From Sulfuritalea sp. (GTDB lineage Bacteria; Pseudomonadota; Gammaproteobacteria; Burkholderiales; Rhodocyclaceae), in NCBI GenBank assembly GCA_016708585.1, contig JADJFK010000020.1:3810-67809 (forward strand): a stretch of 64,000 nucleotides of DNA. The letters run 5' to 3'. Under the pieces are notes generated by a model. The model did no database searches. It was not told the DNA's origin and saw only the letters and a list, made by a program, of their open reading frames with translations. This document shows, in pieces, positions 55,403 through 64,000 of the stretch (its first letter is position 1; each line of letters begins with the position of its first letter). A program made the position numbers and the translations under genes.

Positions 55403-56575
55403 TTACTTGTTGAGTTCCCGCATGGCACTCTCGAGGCCGGCCAGCGTCAGCGGGAACATGCGGCTGTTGAAAATGGTGCGGACCAGTTCGATCGAGTGAC
55501 GATAGTCCCACAAACGCTCGGGTTCGGGGTTGAGCCAGACCGCGCGCGGCCAGGTGTCGAGCATGCGCTGCAACCAGACGGCACCGGCTTCCTCGTTCGA
55601 GTATTCGACCGAACCGCCGGGCTGGAGGATTTCGTAGGGGCTCATGGTGGCGTCGCCGACCACCACCACCTTGTAGTCCTCGCCGTACTTGTGCATCACG
55701 TCCCACAGCGGGAAGCGCTCGCCATGGCGGCGGCGGTTGTCCTTCCAGACGTAGTCGTAGATGCAGTTGTGGAAGTAGAAATATTCGAGGTGCTTGAACT
55801 CGCTCTTGGCCGCGGAGAACAGCTCCTCGCAGACCTTGATGTGGTCGTCCATCGAGCCGCCGATGTCGAGGAAGAGCAGCACCTTGACCTTGTTGTGGCG
55901 CTCCGGGCGCATCTTGATATCGAGCCAGCCGGCGTTCCTCGCGGTGCCGGTGATGGTGCCGTCCAGATCCAGCTCGTCCTCGGCGCCTTCGCGGGCGAAG
56001 CGGCGCAGGCGGCGCAGGGCGATCTTGATGTTGCGCGTGCCGAGTTCGACGGTGTCGTCGAGGTTGCGGTACTCGCGGTTCTCCCAGACCTTGACGCCGG
56101 TGCGGTTGCCGGCCGAGGGGCCGCCGACGCGGATGCCTTCCGGGTGGTAACCGCCGTGGCCGAAGGGCGAGCTGCCGCCGGTGCCGATCCACTTGCTGCC
56201 GCCGGCATGGCGTTCCTTCTGCTCGGCGAGGCGCTTCTTGAATTCCTCCATCAGCTTGTCCCAGCCGAGCTTTTCCAGCTTGGCCTTTTCCTCGGGCGTC
56301 AGATGCTTTTTCATCATCATCTTCAGCCATTCTTCGGGGATGTCGGCTTCAAGGCCGGGGATCTGCGTCACGCCCTTGAAGTACTCGCCGAAGGCGCGGT
56401 CGAACTTGTCGTAGTGTGTTTCGTCCTTGACCAGGCAGGTGCGCGCGAGGAAGTAGAAGTCGTCGATGGAATTCCCGGCGACGTGTTCCTTCAGCGCCTC
56501 CAGCAGCGTGAGGAACTCGCGCGTGGACACCGGCAGCTTTTTCGCCTTGAGGTGGAGGAAGAAGTCGATCAGCAT
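55403..56575 (-). CDS. VWA-domain protein, CoxE-like, partner of a MoxR ATPase
   Basis: 390 residues: helical N-terminus (MLIDFFLHLKAKKLPVSTREFLTLLEAL), an EPEEKAK-like charged middle (LTPEEKAKLEKLGWDKLMEEFKKRLAEQKERH), a Gly-rich stretch (GTGGSSPFGHGGYHPEG), and a C-terminal VWA. The MIDAS reads LFLDIGGSMDDHI, with Gly replacing the first Ser (DxGxS), then VVVGDATMSPYEI. These proteins help MoxR ATPases mature metalloenzymes. The repeat ending at its ATG replaces a normal ribosome-binding region. Confidence 0.88.
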   Translation of the reverse strand: MLIDFFLHLKAKKLPVSTREFLTLLEALKEHVAGNSIDDFYFLARTCLVKDETHYDKFDRAFGEYFKGVTQIPGLEADIPEEWLKMMMKKHLTPEEKAKLEKLGWDKLMEEFKKRLAEQKERHAGGSKWIGTGGSSPFGHGGYHPEGIRVGGPSAGNRTGVKVWENREYRNLDDTVELGTRNIKIALRRLRRFAREGAEDELDLDGTITGTARNAGWLDIKMRPERHNKVKVLLFLDIGGSMDDHIKVCEELFSAAKSEFKHLEYFYFHNCIYDYVWKDNRRRHGERFPLWDVMHKYGEDYKVVVVGDATMSPYEILQPGGSVEYSNEEAGAVWLQRMLDTWPRAVWLNPEPERLWDYRHSIELVRTIFNSRMFPLTLAGLESAMRELNK

Positions 56576-56601
56576 GGAAAGTCGGCGTTGGCGGTACGGC
56601 G
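56576..56601 (-). repeat. Dispersed 26-bp repeat, copy 10, abutting the VWA start codon
   Basis: On the minus strand it runs CGCCGTACCGCC to AACGCCGACTTTCC and is directly followed by the ATG of the VWA gene. It is the only well-preserved copy in this orientation. Confidence 0.8.
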
Positions 56602-56612
56602 ATTTACGCGGC

Positions 56613-58078
<1,466 letters not shown>

Positions 58079-58086
<8 letters not shown>

Positions 58087-58711
58087 TTTTCTCTTTCCAT
58101 GAACAGAGGTCGAAGACACCGCAATGCACGCAGTCCGGGGAACGCGCCTTGCAGGTGTAGCGGCCGTGCAGGATCAGCCAGTGGTGGGCGTGCAGGCGGA
58201 ATTCGGCGGGCACGACCTTGAGCAGTTTCTGTTCCACCGCCTCGACCGTGTTTCCCGGCGCCAGCCCGGTGCGGTTGCCGACGCGGAAGATGTGCGTGTC
58301 GACCGCGATGGTGGGTTCTTTGAAGGCGATGTTGAGCACCACGTTGGCGGTCTTGCGGCCGACGCCGGGCAGGGCTTCGAGCGCGGCGCGGTCGTGCGGC
58401 ACGTCGCCGCCGTGGCGCTCCAGCAGCAGGCGCGACAGGGCCACGACGTTTTTGGCCTTGGTCGGATAGAGGCCGATGGTATTGATGTATTCGGCCAGGC
58501 CTTCCACGCCCAGCGCGGCGATTGCCTGCGGCGTCGGGTGGTCGCGGAACAGCGCGCGCGTGGCGCGATTCACGCCCTTGTCGGTGGCCTGCGCGGAAAG
58601 CACCACGGCCACCAGCAATTGATAGGGCGTGGCGTACTCGAGTTCGCTTTTCGGTTCCGGGTTCGCTGCTGCCAGTCGGGCAAAGAACTCGCGAACCTTT
58701 TTCGGGCTCAT
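58079..58711 (-). CDS. nth: Endonuclease III
   Basis: 210 residues from ATG 58711. The helix-hairpin-helix LEALPGVGRKTANVVLNIAF, catalytic Asp in VDTHIFRVGNRTGL, Lys in LSAQATDKGVN and the C-terminal [4Fe-4S] motif CKARSPDCVHCGVFDLC are all present. It excises oxidised pyrimidines and nicks the abasic site. Linkage to rnf genes, with a 4-bp overlap, is widespread in proteobacteria. Confidence 0.96.
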
Positions 58712-59394
58712 GCCGGGACCGAAGCCGGTGGCGGCTGATCGTGCAGACGTTGTTGGCGCAGGCGCGCGTTGGCGCGGGCGTCGAGCCAGTTGCGCCCGGC
58801 GATCAGCAGGCCGAGGACAAAGAAGGCGCCGGGCGGCAGGATCGCGATCAGGAAGCCGGGATAGGACTGCGGCAAGACCTGGACGGCGGACAGCGTCGGG
58901 AAAATCATCTCGATGCCGGAGAACAATGTTCCCTGGCCGATGAACTCGCGCACCGCACCGAGCAGGCCGATCACCCAGACGAAGCCGACGCCCATCATCA
59001 GGCCATCGAAGGTCGCCGCGCGCAGGCCGTTCTTGGCGGCGAAGGCTTCGACGCGGGCCAGCACGATGCAGTTGGTGACGATAAGCGGGATGAAAATGCC
59101 GAGCACCAGGTACATGTCGTGCAGGAAGGCATTGAAGGCCAGGTCGACCACCGTCACCAGCGCGGCGATGATCAGGATGAAGACGGGGATGCGGATCTCG
59201 TAGGGGATCAGGGCGCGCAGGGCGGATATGGCCAGGTTGGCCAGCATCATCACGAGGATGGTCGCCAGGCCCAGGCTGACCGCGTTGACCAGGGTCGTGC
59301 TCACCGCCAGCAGGGGGCACAGGCCGAGCAACTGGGCGAGGATGGAGTTCTGCTTCCACAAACCGTTCCAGGCGATGTCCTTGTAGATGCTCAT
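58708..59394 (-). CDS. rnfE: Rnf complex membrane subunit RnfE
   Basis: 228 residues from ATG 59394, with about six spans: NSILAQLLGLCPLLAVSTTLVNAVSLGLATILVM, EIRIPVFILIIAALVTVVDL, YLVLGIFIPLIVTNCIVLARVEAFA. The LGLCPLLAVS and PLIVTNC cysteines are shared with RnfA and bind a membrane [2Fe-2S] centre. Rnf couples electron flow between ferredoxin and NAD to ion pumping, or reduces SoxR. Overlaps rnfG and nth by 4 bp each. Confidence 0.94.
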   Translation of the reverse strand: MSIYKDIAWNGLWKQNSILAQLLGLCPLLAVSTTLVNAVSLGLATILVMMLANLAISALRALIPYEIRIPVFILIIAALVTVVDLAFNAFLHDMYLVLGIFIPLIVTNCIVLARVEAFAAKNGLRAATFDGLMMGVGFVWVIGLLGAVREFIGQGTLFSGIEMIFPTLSAVQVLPQSYPGFLIAILPPGAFFVLGLLIAGRNWLDARANARLRQQRLHDQPPPASVPA

Positions 59395-60092
59395 GGGGTT
59401 TCCTTTTCCTCGAAGCGGCCGTTGGCCGGCAGGGCGAACAGGCTGTCCTTGTGCTCGACGGCCCAGGCCAGCGTGCGACCGCTGGCCCTGGTCACGGCGC
59501 GGGCTGAGATCGTGGCGCCGCTCATCTGGTCGAAGCGGCCGCCATCCTTCTTCACGCGCCATTTGCTTTGGGGCACGCTGTCGAAGCCAAGATTGTTGAA
59601 CTGGGTGATCCACGGCCGCGTCTTGTTGCGATCCTTTTTCGGATCGATGTAGTCGCCCAGCCCCGGCGTTTCCTTGTGCGCGGTGACGCGCACCGCGATC
59701 AGCCTGCCGTCGGCAGCGACGGCGACGATCAGGCCGATGCGGCCGGAATAGCCGTCCGCTGCGGCGGCTTCCAGCACCAGCGCCACCGGTACGCCGTTCT
59801 TGCGCGCGCGCCACAGCCGGGTTTCGTCGTCGAGCCCCAGTGCCTTCTGCGGCGCCAGCGTGATCGCATCGGCCATCAGGTCGTTGTCGTACAGCGCGCC
59901 CGGCAGCACTTCGCCGATCAGGCGCTGCTTTTCCGCCAGCGCGCTGGCGGCGACCATGGGCGCCGTGGCTTTGTAGGTGCCGGCCATCAGCGCGGTGAAC
60001 ACCAGGGTAAACGCGAGCATGATGCCCGCCGTGCGCGCCGAGATGCGGAACACCCCCGCTTCCCTTTGCCCGATTTCGATCGGTTCGCTCAT
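59391..60092 (-). CDS. rnfG: Rnf complex subunit RnfG
   Basis: 233 residues: one N-terminal span (TAGIMLAFTLVFTALMAGTYKAT) then a periplasmic FMN domain with SGRIGLIVAVAADGRLIAVRVTAHKETPGLGDYI and SGATISARAV, whose Thr takes covalent FMN. It moves electrons across the periplasmic face of Rnf. Translationally coupled to rnfD and rnfE. Confidence 0.94.
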   Translation of the reverse strand: MSEPIEIGQREAGVFRISARTAGIMLAFTLVFTALMAGTYKATAPMVAASALAEKQRLIGEVLPGALYDNDLMADAITLAPQKALGLDDETRLWRARKNGVPVALVLEAAAADGYSGRIGLIVAVAADGRLIAVRVTAHKETPGLGDYIDPKKDRNKTRPWITQFNNLGFDSVPQSKWRVKKDGGRFDQMSGATISARAVTRASGRTLAWAVEHKDSLFALPANGRFEEKETP

Positions 60093-61111
60093 CGGGAGTC
60101 TTCCTGTTTGCCCTTGTGGCCGAACACCGGCGGCTGGGTGTACATGTCGATCAGGGGGGCGGCGATGTTCATCAGCAGCACGGCGAAGGCGATGCCGTCC
60201 GGATAGGCGCCGAAGCTGCGGATGATCCAGGTCAGCAGGGCCGCGCCGGCGCCGAAGATCAGCTTGCCCTTCGGCGTGGTGGCGCCGGAAACGGGATCGG
60301 TGATGATGAAGAAGGCGGCCAGCATGGCGCCGCCGGTGAACAGCTGGAAACCCGGTCCGGCAAAGCGCTCGGGATCAAAGAGGGCGAATGCGCCCGACAC
60401 CGCGCACAGCACCGCGAGAAAGGCGACCGGCAGGTGCCAGGTGATGATGCGCTGCTGGAGCAGGTACAGGCCGCCGAGGAAGTAGCCGGCGGCGATCCAC
60501 TCCCAGCCGCGCCCGCCGACGTTGCCGAAGGTGGCCTTGCCACCCAGGATGCCGCCTATCATCGCGCGCTGTTCCGGATCACGCAGCACGGTGCGCAGCG
60601 CGTCGAGCGGCGTGGCCATGGTCATGGCATCGAGGAGCTCGCGCTTGCCGAAAATCGCGTCCCATTGCACGGCAAAGTCGGTGGCGCCCACTTTCGGCCA
60701 TTGCGACATGAGCAGCGGATAGGCGACGATCATCAGCGCAAAGGCCACCATCGCCGGATTGAACGGGTTTTGCCCCAGGCCGCCATAGAGATGCTTGGCG
60801 ACGACGATGGCGAGCAGCGTGCCGAGCACGGTCAGCCACCAGGGCGCGATCGAGGGAAAGGTCAGGGCGATCAGCCAGGCCGTGACCAGCGCCGAGCCAT
60901 CGCCGAGGAAAGGCCGCAGCGGCTTGCCGCGCAAGGCCAGCATCGCCGCTTCGGCGGCGAGTGCGGTGAGCGAGGCCAGCGCGATCTGCACCAGAATGGC
61001 GGCGCCGAAGAACCAGACATAGGCGCCAATGCCGGGCAGCAGCGCGAGCAGCACGCGCAGCATGACCGATTGCACGCTGGCGGGTTTGAGGGTGTAGGGC
61101 GAGTTATTCAC
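60089..61111 (-). CDS. rnfD: Rnf complex membrane subunit RnfD
   Basis: 340 residues, about nine spans. The covalent-FMN motif is in ITDPVSGATTPKGKLIFG and FNPAMVAFALMIVAYP is conserved. The start SPYTLKPASVQSVMLRVLLALLPGI is typical. RnfD is thought to form the ion path together with RnfG. It lies 18 bp after rnfC. Confidence 0.94.
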   Translation of the reverse strand: MNNSPYTLKPASVQSVMLRVLLALLPGIGAYVWFFGAAILVQIALASLTALAAEAAMLALRGKPLRPFLGDGSALVTAWLIALTFPSIAPWWLTVLGTLLAIVVAKHLYGGLGQNPFNPAMVAFALMIVAYPLLMSQWPKVGATDFAVQWDAIFGKRELLDAMTMATPLDALRTVLRDPEQRAMIGGILGGKATFGNVGGRGWEWIAAGYFLGGLYLLQQRIITWHLPVAFLAVLCAVSGAFALFDPERFAGPGFQLFTGGAMLAAFFIITDPVSGATTPKGKLIFGAGAALLTWIIRSFGAYPDGIAFAVLLMNIAAPLIDMYTQPPVFGHKGKQEDSR

Positions 61112-61129
61112 GAGGTATCGGCAATCCGT

Positions 61130-62576
61130 TCAGTCATCCTGCCGCAGATGCGGCTTGGCCATTTCACGAATTTCGGCGCGGCGCCCTTCGATGGCGGCGA
61201 TTTCGGCCTGCTGTTCCGGCGTCAGGTCGGTGACGTTTTCCGGATGCGCCTGCTCCTTCTGTGCCCTCGCGCGCTCCAGCGCGGCGGCGATCAGGGCTTT
61301 CTTGGCGTCTTCTTCGGGGCTCGTCGCCGGCTTTTCGGCAACGGCGATGGCGGCCGCGGCCTTCTCGCGTCCGGCGGCGGTCTTGGCGGCCAGCTTGGCG
61401 GCCTTTTCGGCTTTCTCGCGTTCTTCGCGGGCGAGGCGGAATTCGTAACGCTCGCGGGCCAGGTCGGCCGCCGCCTTTTCCTTTTCCCGGGCCCAGATCT
61501 CGCCCTTGGCGAAACGGAAATAATCCACCAGCGGAATGCGCGAGGGACAGACGTAGGAACAGCAGCCGCACTCGATGCAATCGAAGAGGCGAGTACTCCT
61601 GCGCCTTGCCGAAGATTTTTGCCCGGCTGAACCAGTACAGTTCGAAAGGCTGGAGTTCGGCCGGGCAGGCCTTGGCGCACTCGCCGCAGCGAATGCAGGG
61701 CATTTCGGGCGGCGGCGGCGGGAACAGCGCGGGCGAGCCGGCCAGGATGCAGTTGGTGCCCTTGGTCACGGGGGTATCGAGGCTTGGCAGGCCGACGCCC
61801 ATCATCGGTCCGCCGATCAGGTAGCGGTCGGTGTCGGCGCGCGGCTCGGCCAGCGGCAGCAGGTCGCGGATCGGCGTGCCGATCCGGGCTTCGAAGTTGC
61901 CTGGAAGCGGCATGTTGCCGCTGAGCGTCAGCACGCTCCAGATCAGCGGCTCGCCGTGGGCGATGGCGCGATAGATCGCGTGCGCCGAGCCGACGTTGAA
62001 GCATTGCACGCCGAAATGGGTGCCGAGCTTGCCGTAGGGAATCTCGATGCCGGTCAGCACGCGGATCAGCTGCTTTTCGCCGCCGGCAGGGTAGCGGGTA
62101 GGAACCGCCATCACTTCGATTGCGGAGTCGCCGAGGCCACGCGCGGCGTCGCGCATGGCGGCGACGGCCTGCGGCTTGTTGTCCTCGACGCCGACCAGGA
62201 TGCGGCGCGCGCCGGCGATGTGGCGCATCATCGCCGCGCCGGCAATAGCGCTCCAGTCCGTCGGGATCGATGACGATGCTCGGGGCCGGCAAGCCCGACG
62301 GGTGCGGCACCGGCTGCGGTTCGATGGCGCGCACGGTGCCCGAGGTGGGCGCATGCACCGCGGTACACATCGGGCCCTCGGCCGCCGCGATGACCTCGCC
62401 CTTGAGCACGACCTGGCCGGATTGCACCAGGCAGCGCGCCTGGCGCGGGCGCTCTGGCGCAGCGGGATGACCAGACGCGAGGGCAGCGGCGCGACGCGGA
62501 TCGGCGCAGTCGCCGATTCGTCCTTGTGCGAGGCGGGCTTGACGCCGCCCTGGAAGCTGAACAGTTTGGCGATCAT
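61130..62576 (-). pseudogene. rnfC: Rnf complex subunit RnfC, frameshifted
   Basis: From ATG 62576 (MIAKLFSFQGGVKPASHKDES) coding moves between frames near 62450, 62240 and 61590. Recognisable blocks are QVVLKGEVIAAAEGPMCTAVHAPTSGTV, RRILVGVEDNKPQAVAAM, YPAGGEKQLI, GKLGTHFGVQCFNVGSAHAIY, GGPMMGVGLPSLDTPVTKGTN, and one ferredoxin motif CIRCGECAKACP; a second CxxC cluster spans the 61590 shift. The C-terminal 130 residues are Ala/Lys/Glu helices. RnfC is the peripheral NADH/FMN subunit. The net offset is one base; indels look like sequencing error. Confidence 0.85.
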
Positions 62577-63025
62577 GCGGCCTGCCGCAGGGGGACCACC
62601 GGATACTTCCACTTCCAGGTGTCCACCGTCTCCTCAATGGGCTCCATGCGGATGCAATCCACCGGGCATGGTGCGAGGCAAAGCTCGCAGCCTGTGCACT
62701 GGGCGGCGACCACGGTATGCATCTGCTTTGCGGCGCCGACGATGGCATCGACCGGGCAGGCCTGGATGCACAGCGTGCAGCCGATGCAGGCCTGCTCGTC
62801 GATGACGGCGACGGATTTGGGCTTTTCGACGCCGTGCTCGGCGGAGAGGGGCTTGAACTCGCGGCCGAGGAGGTCGGCGAGCTTGCGGATGCCTTCTTCG
62901 CCGCCCGGCGGGCACTGGTTGATCTCGGCCTCGCCGCCGGCAATGGCGGTGGCGTAGGGGCGGCAGCCGGGGAAGCCGCACTGGCCGCACTGGGTTTGCG
63001 GCAGGATGGCGTCGATCTTCTCCAC
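62573..63025 (-). CDS. rnfB: Rnf complex Fe-S subunit RnfB, N-terminus missing
   Basis: The chain reads EKIDAILPQTQCGQCGFPGCRPYATAIAGGEAEINQCPPGG (the first Fe-S motif), then IDEQACIGCTLCIQACPVDAIVGA and CTGCELCLAPCPVDCIRM (two ferredoxin clusters). Normal RnfB has about 37 residues, including a membrane span, before VEKID; here those are absent and the sequence joins rnfA directly. The GTG at 63025 is the valine codon, not a proven start. It overlaps rnfC by 4 bp. Confidence 0.88.
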   Translation of the reverse strand: MEKIDAILPQTQCGQCGFPGCRPYATAIAGGEAEINQCPPGGEEGIRKLADLLGREFKPLSAEHGVEKPKSVAVIDEQACIGCTLCIQACPVDAIVGAAKQMHTVVAAQCTGCELCLAPCPVDCIRMEPIEETVDTWKWKYPVVPLRQAA

Positions 63026-63425
63026 CAGCCTCGAGCAGGTTGTGCTTCATGCCGACGTTGAGCAGCGGGATGCCCAGCACAGCGCAGTTGGTGGTGATCA
63101 GCGGCAGGTAGATGCCCAGCACCTGGTGCAGCACCGGGCTGGTCTTCTGGATCACCAGTTCGGTGAGCTGAACGATGGCGGCGATGGTGACGATGAAGGA
63201 GAGCGTGCGCAGGTATTCGAGCTGGTTCGGGATCAGAAGCCAGCGGTCGATCAGGTAGCTGGCGCCGCAGGCCATGGTGAGCACGAAGGTTGTCGCAGCC
63301 CCCATGCCGAGCGCGGTTTCCAGCTTCTTCGACACGCCCATGAACGGGCACAGGCCGAGGATGCGCACCAGAACCGCGTTGTTCACGAGGACGGCGCCGA
63401 GGAGCAGGAAAAGATAGCTGGTCAT
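63026..63425 (-). pseudogene. rnfA: Rnf complex membrane subunit RnfA, C-terminus missing
   Basis: From ATG 63425: MTSYLFLLLGAVLVNNAVLVRILGLCPFMGVSKKLETALGMGAATTFVLTMACGASYLI...TSPVLHQVLGIYLPLITTNCAVLGIPLLNVGMKHNLLEA matches RnfA to about residue 130. The last 55-60 residues (two spans) are absent; the next bases encode RnfB from its residue 38. About 290 bp seem to be lost at 63025-63035. It leads the rnfABCDGE-nth operon, 59 bp from pyrD. Confidence 0.88.
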
Positions 63426-63484
63426 GGTGCGCGGAGCTGCCGGCGTTGTCCGCAACAATTGGTGGAGATCAAATTATCTCGCTT

Positions 63485-64000
63485 TTAGGGTATGTGCGCA
63501 AGAGGATCGTGAATGTTACCGCCGCGCCGCGTGGCCATGGTGGCGTCGATGCATTCGGCGACAAGCCGCGGGCCGCGGTAGATCAGCCCGCCGTAGATCT
63601 GCACCAGCGCGGCGCCGGCGTCGATCTTGGCGTGCGCCCGCGCGCCGCTGGCGATGCCGCCGGCCGCGATGATGGGCAGTTCGCCGGCCAGGGCCAGGGC
63701 GAGGCTGCGAATCACGGCGGTGGATTTCTCGAAGAGCGGGGCGCCGGACAGTCCTCCGGCCTCGGCGGCCAGCGGCGAGGACTCCGACGCCTTCCCGGCC
63801 CAGCGTGGTATTGGTGGCGATCACGGCGTCGATGCGATGCCTTCGGAGGGCGTCGGCGATGTCGATGATCTGGCCAGTTTCGAGATCCGGCGCTATCTTG
63901 AGCGCTAGCGGAACGTATTTGCCGTGCTGGTCCGCCAGCGCGTTTTGACCTCAGGCAGTCGGAACAGGCGGGGCGGTTGCCCCCGGACGTGGCGTTACGG
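63485..64000 (-). pseudogene. pyrD: Dihydroorotate dehydrogenase (quinone), C-terminal part, frameshifted and cut by the window edge
   Basis: Pieces in order are ADQHGKYVPLALKIAPDLE, IIDIADALRRHRIDAVIATNTTLGREGVGVL, then after a shift GLSGAPLFEKSTAVIRSLALALAGELPIIAAGGIASGARAHAKIDAGAALVQIYGGLIYRGPRLV. VPLALKIAPDL, IATNTT, GLSGAPL and the FMN-phosphate loops GGIASG and LVQIYGGLIYRGP identify class 2 PyrD, which oxidises dihydroorotate with quinone at the membrane. Indels lie near 63780 and about 63950. The rest is beyond the right edge. Confidence 0.85.

Overview
This is a 64 kb, GC-rich (strongly C/G-ending codons) chromosomal window from a betaproteobacterium, most likely Rhodocyclales or a near relative. 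That placement rests on gene content and context: CcoG, an NnrS/hemerythrin/NsrR nitric-oxide cluster, an assimilatory nirBD locus with a phosphatase-kinase gene, DUF3079, DUF1841, a CbbQ/CbbO-type pair and an rnfABCDGE-nth operon. No rRNA, tRNA, CRISPR array, transposase or prophage was recognised. Most of the window is ordinary core genome with small accessory pockets.

Layout. 0-2.1 kb: end of a helicase/nuclease gene, an unrecognised protein and an ADP-ribosylglycohydrolase (accessory). 2.3-6.3 kb: rdgC, an M48 protease, fliT, an MFS transporter and greB; all but fliT are broken by frameshifts. 6.3-16.4 kb: ctaA, moaC, a BepA-like protease, a MoxR-type ATPase with a VWA partner (CbbQ/CbbO-like), a MASE2-PAS-PAS-GGDEF-EAL protein and a FUSC membrane protein. 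16.4-21.7 kb: ccoG and a compact NO/low-oxygen cluster (hemerythrin, ferredoxin reductase, NnrS, DUF2249, MIP18 family) divergent from nsrR across a symmetric operator-like region. 22-28.8 kb: MarR and a single-cysteine DsrC/TusE homologue flanking a palindrome, then phosphatase-kinase, formate/nitrite channel and nirBD. 28.8-38.1 kb: two ParE/RelE-type modules, glyA-benE-mocR, a broken dksA-like gene, a redoxin/cytochrome P460 pair with an HxlR regulator, and cysQ. 38.2-44.9 kb: htpG, gpmI, a deoxyinosine glycosylase and glgP. 45-47.5 kb: a DUF433/PIN-like/HTH accessory cluster, an SGNH hydrolase and a lipoprotein. 47.5-57.5 kb: TerB, an AttEFGH-like ABC export set, a Cys-rich secreted protein, a GspE/PilB ATPase, and a FecR/VWA/MoxR set. 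57.5-64 kb: DUF1841, nth, rnfEGDCBA and the end of pyrD.

The most unusual signal is a dispersed repeat of about 26 bp (starts CGCCGT, ends GCCAGCGCCGACTTTT), present in ten good copies and two decayed ones. All good copies but one point the same way, mostly between genes, but one is translated inside ctaA and one abuts the start codon of the second VWA gene. Several copies have a GTCGGC partner arm and could fold, like REP or miniature elements. A second repeat (core AGTTCCCGAAGGGACGCAC) occurs twice, once inside an ABC permease.

Data quality. Frameshifts cluster at 2.3-6.1 kb and 61.5-64 kb. An apparent deletion fuses rnfA to rnfB, and a C10G34 tract lies at 57.58 kb. These look more like assembly or sequencing faults than biology, so affected genes are marked as disrupted while the likely intact product is named. 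All calls are from reading the sequence; no database search was run.
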